Assembly (NCBI GenBank): GCA_031555145.1
Contig: JAVBUR010000010.1
Span: 1 to 45,085, forward strand
DNA from: JAJDIA01 sp031555145
GTDB lineage: Bacteria > Bacteroidota > Bacteroidia > Bacteroidales > Tannerellaceae
Direction of reading: 5' to 3'
Length of the DNA: 45,085 nt
Part shown: positions 41,609 to 45,085 of the stretch, one piece after another
How positions within the stretch are numbered: the first letter of the stretch is position 1
Layout of the letters: every line of letters begins with the position of its first letter
The notes under the pieces: model-generated
Told to the model about the DNA's origin: nothing
What the model saw: only the letters and a program-made list of their open reading frames with translations
Database searches by the model: none
Translations under genes and position numbers: made by a program

Positions 41609-43324
41609 TTATTCCATATATCCGCCTTTCATGGGTGATACACTGTTGCGGGTATAGATGCGGAGGATACCGTTGCTTTCAACCGGGGTTGGTTGTTTCC
41701 AATGCCGCCGGCGTTCGGCCAGGATCGCTTCGATCTCTTCGGGCGATTGGGGAATGCCGTGGATGCCGGTGATGTCGAGTCGGCGGGCCGGTATGTCAAT
41801 ATGAATCAGGTCGCCTTCTTCCACCAATCCAATGGGACCGCCTTCGCAGGCTTCGGGTGACACATGACCGATAGCGGGTCCGCGGGTGGCGCCGGAGAAA
41901 CGTCCGTCGGTGATTAATGCCGTGGTTTCAATCAGTTCGGGATCAGAGGCAATGGCTTCCGTGGTATAAAACAGTTCGGGCATTCCGCTGCCTTTCGGGC
42001 CTTCGTACCGGATGAAGACGGCATCGCCGGGACGGATCTTTTTTTGTAGGACGGCTTGTTGGGCTTCTTCTTCGCAATCGAAGACACGAGCTGTCAGCGT
42101 GACTTGCATCAATTTGGGAGAGATGGCGGCATGTTTTACGACGGCTCCTTCCGGGGCGAGATTGCCTTTCAAAATGGCGATTGCTCCCTGTTTGCGGATA
42201 GGATCGGATAGGGGCCTAATGATATCGGTGGCCTGTATGCCTAAAGCGGGCAGGTATTCGTGGCTGGTATTGTAGAAGCCATTCGTACGCAGCATGTCGA
42301 GGTTCTCACCCAACGTCTTTCCGGTGACGGTAAGCACATCGAGGTGGAGGAATGACCGTATCTTTTCCATGATGGCGGGCACGCCACCGGCGTACCAAAA
42401 ATATTCGCCAGGCCAGAAACCACTGGGGCGGATATTCAGCAGGAAAGGAATCTTGCGGTGGATCGTATCGAACCATTCCGGGGGTAGCTCCATGCCCAGT
42501 TCGTGGGCTATAGACGGAAGATGCAGCAGACTGTTGCTTGAACCGGCAATGGCGGCATGCACCATGATTGCGTTCTCGAAAGCCTGTGGGGTAAGGATGT
42601 CGGAGGGTTTGAGGTCTGCTGCGGCAAGCGCTGCGGCCTGTTCACCGGCCCGTCGGGCAAAGGTATGAAGGTGAGGTAAGTGGGCGGGGATCAATGCCGA
42701 CCCCGGCAATGCCATACCCAATGCTTCGGCCATGACCTGCATGGTGGATGCAGTACCCATGAAAGAACAGGCGCCGCATCCCGGACAGGCATCGTGTTTA
42801 TATTGCATGAACCGGGCTTCGGTTATTTCTTTCCGTTGATAGAGGGCGCTGTATTTGCCGATCTGTTCGAGGGTGAGCAGGTCGGGGCCCGCCTGCATGA
42901 TTCCGCCGGGAACAAAGATGGCTGGCATATCCAGCCGGGCGATCGCCATCAGGTGAGCCGGTACGGACTTATCACAACTTGAAATAAAAACGCCGGCGTC
43001 GAAAGGTGTTGCCTTAGCGTGAATTTCAATCATGGCGGCCATGATATCGCGGGAGACAAGGGAGTAATTCATACCGTCGTGTCCCTGGGCCTCGCCGTCG
43101 CAGATGTCGGTGACATAGTAATTGGCCGGACGTCCACCCTGTGCCTTGACGCCTTGTCCGGCGGCATCGACCAATTGGTCGAGGTGGGCACTACCCGGAT
43201 GACTGTGTCCGTAGCTACTTTCGACAATGATCTGCGGTTTACTCAACTCTTCGACGGTCCATCCGCTACCGAGGCGAAGGGAGTCTAATTCGGGCGCAAG
43301 TGTGCGAAGTTTCTGACTTTTCAT
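41609..43324 (-). CDS. IlvD/Edd family dehydratase (dihydroxy-acid or sugar-acid dehydratase)
   Basis: The 571-residue iron-sulfur dehydratase has the family blocks TDICDGEAQGHDGMNYSLVSRD, FISSCDKSVPAHLMA and CPGCGACSFMGTASTM, and the C-terminal ALITDGRFSGATRG. Two cluster cysteines are thus placed as in IlvD. The first one, usually in a T-PCN segment near residue 50, is absent: this position reads SSYGHSHPGSAHL. This, and the lack of ilvB/ilvC neighbours, makes a sugar-acid dehydratase (YjhG/YagF- or xylonate-type) more likely than valine/isoleucine synthesis. The ATG at 43324 was chosen; an upstream start at 43393 would overlap the glycosyltransferase. Confidence 0.87.
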   Translation of the reverse strand: MKSQKLRTLAPELDSLRLGSGWTVEELSKPQIIVESSYGHSHPGSAHLDQLVDAAGQGVKAQGGRPANYYVTDICDGEAQGHDGMNYSLVSRDIMAAMIEIHAKATPFDAGVFISSCDKSVPAHLMAIARLDMPAIFVPGGIMQAGPDLLTLEQIGKYSALYQRKEITEARFMQYKHDACPGCGACSFMGTASTMQVMAEALGMALPGSALIPAHLPHLHTFARRAGEQAAALAAADLKPSDILTPQAFENAIMVHAAIAGSSNSLLHLPSIAHELGMELPPEWFDTIHRKIPFLLNIRPSGFWPGEYFWYAGGVPAIMEKIRSFLHLDVLTVTGKTLGENLDMLRTNGFYNTSHEYLPALGIQATDIIRPLSDPIRKQGAIAILKGNLAPEGAVVKHAAISPKLMQVTLTARVFDCEEEAQQAVLQKKIRPGDAVFIRYEGPKGSGMPELFYTTEAIASDPELIETTALITDGRFSGATRGPAIGHVSPEACEGGPIGLVEEGDLIHIDIPARRLDITGIHGIPQSPEEIEAILAERRRHWKQPTPVESNGILRIYTRNSVSPMKGGYME

Positions 43325-43349
43325 ATCAAGAAGGCGTGAGCCTGTGTGC

Positions 43350-44306
43350 TTATATTTCGGAAGAAATAATGTAGCTGTTACGATTAGCTGCATTTCGCGA
43401 GATCAACTCGCCGAGGAAACCGGCCAGGAAGAGTTGCGTCCCGATGATCATCGCGGTCAGCGAGATATAGAAATACGGCGAGTTGGTGACTAACGGCCGG
43501 AGATCGCCCGCTATGATGGAGATCAGTTTCATCGTCAGCACATAGATCAATGCGATAAAGCCAATCAGGAACATCCCACTGCCCAGCAGGCCGAAGAAGT
43601 GCATCGGCTTCTTGCCGAACTGCGACGTGAACCAAAGGGTGATCAGGTCGAGATATCCGTTGATGAAGCGGCTGAGACCGAACTTGCTTGATCCGTATTT
43701 GCGTGCCTGGTGGTGTACCACCTTTTCCCCGATTTTTGAAAAACCTGCATTTTTGGCCAGATAGGGGATATAGCGGTGCATATCGTTATAGACTTCGATA
43801 CTCTTTACTACTTCATTCCGGTAGGCTTTCAATCCGCAGTTGAAATCGTGCAGCTTGATGCCGGATATCTTACGCGCCGTAGCGTTGAACAGCTTGGTGG
43901 GGAGCGTTTTCGACAGGGGGTCGTAGCGTTTCTTTTTCCAACCCGAGACGAGGTCGTAGCCCTCTTCCATGATCATCCGATAGAGTGTCGGGATTTCGTC
44001 CGGGCTGTCTTGCAGGTCGGCATCCATAGTGATCACCACATCGCCTTGCGTGCGTTGGAAACCACAGTGCAAGCCGGGCGACTTACCGTAGTTACGCCGG
44101 AAACGGATAGCGCGCACATGTGGCGAGGCTTGTTTCAGTGACTCGATCACCTTCCACGAATCGTCGGTACTGCCGTCGTCGACAAAGATCACTTCAAATG
44201 AAAACCGGTTGGCTGTCATGACCCGTTCGATCCAGGCATACAGTTCGGGAAGCGATTCTGCTTCATTATATAAAGGAATAACGACTGATATATCCATCTT
44301 ATTCAT
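43350..44306 (-). CDS. GT2 family polyprenyl-phosphate glycosyltransferase (DPM1/GtrB/ArnC-like)
   Basis: The 318-residue membrane glycosyltransferase has a GT-A domain with PLYNEAESLP, FVDDGSTDDSW (Asp43-Asp44) and the metal-binding MDADLQD (95-100), followed by two C-terminal membrane segments (about 230-255 and 270-300). This architecture matches enzymes that load glucose, mannose or an aminoarabinose-type sugar onto undecaprenyl/polyprenyl phosphate for use on the periplasmic side. The sugar is unknown. It overlaps the DUF4199 gene by 8 bases, so the pair is coupled. An ATG at 44297 is an alternative start. Confidence 0.92.
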   Translation of the reverse strand: MNKMDISVVIPLYNEAESLPELYAWIERVMTANRFSFEVIFVDDGSTDDSWKVIESLKQASPHVRAIRFRRNYGKSPGLHCGFQRTQGDVVITMDADLQDSPDEIPTLYRMIMEEGYDLVSGWKKKRYDPLSKTLPTKLFNATARKISGIKLHDFNCGLKAYRNEVVKSIEVYNDMHRYIPYLAKNAGFSKIGEKVVHHQARKYGSSKFGLSRFINGYLDLITLWFTSQFGKKPMHFFGLLGSGMFLIGFIALIYVLTMKLISIIAGDLRPLVTNSPYFYISLTAMIIGTQLFLAGFLGELISRNAANRNSYIISSEI

Positions 44307-44847
44307 TTGTTGAGTTGGAGCTTTGTGGGGTTGGGGGTTGAGGATCTCTTCCCCGGCAGGCGATGGCCGCTACCGGAATGGAAAGAAGTACGCCATAAAA
44401 AATATTAGAGAAGATTCCCTGGATAGCCATTTGAATGGGGGTGAACGTTATGTCGCCCGTCGAGTCGAGTATCTTTTGATCGGCATTGTTTTGCTTCAGG
44501 AATTCAATGGTTTGGTTGACCGCATTTGCTATTAGGTCGGGCGGTGCCATATACCGATAATAGATGTAATGCATCAGGGATACGATCAGTGCGGCGAAGG
44601 TATAGAGCAGTACACCAAATTGCCAGGCATGGAAGAAGCCTATCTGCCCGCCAGCCATTTGCCGGTAGCGCAGCGTGAAGCGGTAGGCAATAAAGGGCAC
44701 CAGGGTGCTGAACCCCAGGTAAACCGAACTCATCGTGGGAGAAGTCGCTCCCAGGATAAAGAAGATGTATTTAATGACCCAAAAGAGACCCATGGCAAAA
44801 CCGAACGTCATCGCCGCTTTGACCAATAAGTTTTTATTTTCTTCCAT
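44299..44847 (-). CDS. DUF4199 family membrane protein
   Basis: The 182-residue integral membrane protein has four hydrophobic segments: AAMTFGFAMGLFWVIKYIFF, MSSVYLGFSTLVPFIAY, FGVLLYTFAALIVSLMHYIYY and FSNIFYGVLLSIPVAAI. The layout is typical of DUF4199, a Bacteroidetes family of unknown function that is commonly found beside a GT2 glycosyltransferase. It may help or flip the lipid-linked sugar made by the next gene, but this is an inference from position. The ATG at 44847 starts just before the first segment; the promoter at 44874-44905 supports it. Confidence 0.85.
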   Translation of the reverse strand: MEENKNLLVKAAMTFGFAMGLFWVIKYIFFILGATSPTMSSVYLGFSTLVPFIAYRFTLRYRQMAGGQIGFFHAWQFGVLLYTFAALIVSLMHYIYYRYMAPPDLIANAVNQTIEFLKQNNADQKILDSTGDITFTPIQMAIQGIFSNIFYGVLLSIPVAAIACRGRDPQPPTPQSSNSTNE

Positions 44848-44873
44848 GCCGTATGGCTTTTTAATTAACCAAA

Positions 44874-44905
44874 CAAAAATAGCCCTTCTCGAATGAATAC
44901 ACAAG
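44874..44905 (-). promoter_or_regulatory. Candidate promoter of DUF4199-GT2
   Basis: The minus strand has TTG (44904-44902; CTTG with 44905) as the -33 box, a 20-base spacer, then TATTTTTG (44881-44874) matching TAnnTTTG. Both halves are present at normal spacing, 27 bases before the ATG at 44847. Confidence 0.6.
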
Positions 44906-44913
44906 TATGTAAA

Positions 44914-44941
44914 CAAAAAAAGAAGCCCTGTGCAGGACTTC
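44914..44941 (-). terminator. Rho-independent terminator downstream of tRNA-Thr
   Basis: On the minus strand an 8-bp stem (44941-44934 with 44929-44922, one G:T pair) and a 4-base loop are followed by a run of seven T. It ends the tRNA (and probably SRP RNA) transcript. The T/C-rich sequence on the other side could also give weak plus-strand termination. Confidence 0.8.
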
Positions 44942-44950
44942 TTTCTTTTG

Positions 44951-45024
44951 AGCCTCTTGTCGGATTCGAACCAACGACCCCGAGATTACAAATCACGTGC
45001 TCTGGCCAACTGAGCTAAAGAGGC
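44951..45024 (-). tRNA. tRNA-Thr, anticodon UGU
   Basis: The 74-base cloverleaf has acceptor GCCTCTT pairing with AAGAGGC, a D stem GCTC/GAGC, anticodon loop TTTGTAA giving anticodon TGT (reads ACA), and T arm GTTGG-TTCGAAT-CCGAC. The 3' CCA is not encoded. One base pair of the anticodon stem (positions 29-41) is a T:T mismatch. The gene is followed by a terminator and preceded by a sequence resembling the SRP RNA 3' end. Confidence 0.95.
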
Positions 45025-45027
45025 AGG

Positions 45028-45085
45028 TGGGTAAGCTTACTACATCGCGCCGCTACAACCAAGTACCCTTGCTGCGGTCAAGCCC
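45028..45085 (-). ncRNA. ffs: Probable 3' part of bacterial small SRP RNA (4.5S), runs off the window
   Basis: Read on the minus strand the edge sequence contains GACCGCAGCAAGGGTA, and about 20 bases later GATGTAG followed by CTTACCCACC. This order corresponds to the domain IV asymmetric loop (GCAGC-CAAGG) and the 3' GAUGUAG...CCCACC end of E. coli 4.5S RNA. The 5' half lies beyond the window, so the fold cannot be checked. It is the RNA scaffold of signal recognition particle, acting with Ffh in membrane protein targeting. The tRNA-Thr starts directly after its end. Confidence 0.6.

Noticed and set aside
41609..43324. Naming the dehydratase ilvD
   Set aside because: The first cluster cysteine is absent and no branched-chain amino acid genes are nearby, so only the family is stated.

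Overview
The window looks like a chromosomal segment of a gut Bacteroidales bacterium, most likely a Parabacteroides-like genus. The evidence is a SusC/SusD pair with an ECF sigma/FecR switch, many lipoproteins with Bacteroidetes-type signal peptides, several candidate promoters with the Bacteroidetes -7 element TAnnTTTG, an UpxY-type NusG paralog, DUF4199 and DUF5009 proteins, and almost no Shine-Dalgarno sequences. Genus is inferred from overall gene content, not from a marker search.

Layout. 1-373 holds no credible gene but has three inverted repeats resembling an intergenic REP-like element. 374-4345: undecaprenol/diacylglycerol kinase (-), then an ABC-F protein and an LtaS-like sulfatase-fold transferase (+). 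4357-7734 (-): a probable three-gene operon DUF5009 acyltransferase-like protein -> L-serine ammonia-lyase -> GH43 lipoprotein. 7813-9793: cobyric acid synthase converging on an orphan UpxY-like antiterminator. 9882-16229 (+): a Tat-exported Gfo/Idh/MocA oxidoreductase, then a cluster of GntP permease, RidA-like protein, fold-III PLP D-amino-acid enzyme, M19 dipeptidase and ThuA-like lipoprotein, which I read as a D-amino-acid / D-amino-acyl dipeptide scavenging unit. 16237-19015 (-): gltX-waaA. 19125-21164: PgpH-type HD phosphodiesterase. 21177-23591 (-): a TonB-dependent receptor without a SusD partner.

23764-35487 is the most interesting part, a fucose-targeting polysaccharide utilization locus. 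A hypothetical TPR-like lipoprotein precedes an ECF sigma factor; two tandem GH29 alpha-L-fucosidase genes lie in the opposite orientation between the sigma gene and its likely FecR anti-sigma gene; then follow a SusC with an STN signalling domain and a SusD, closed by a strong terminator. Both fucosidase genes and fecR have the same upstream sequence, TGAGTA-N16-CGTTA with identical spacing and correct orientation. I propose it as the promoter of this sigma factor, joining three transcription units into one regulon. The second fucosidase has Cys where the first has the active-site-type His and lacks the first copy's C-terminal domain.

35650-39473 (+): a beta-propeller protein, then nitroreductase, DUF2520 protein, KdsC-like phosphatase and Maf. 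39496-44847 (-): DUF4199 membrane protein, GT2 glycosyltransferase, IlvD/Edd dehydratase and two tandem ApbE lipoproteins, one with a 9-base G/C tract in its coding sequence. The right edge (-) carries tRNA-Thr(UGT) with its terminator and, running off the window, what looks like the 3' part of the small SRP RNA.
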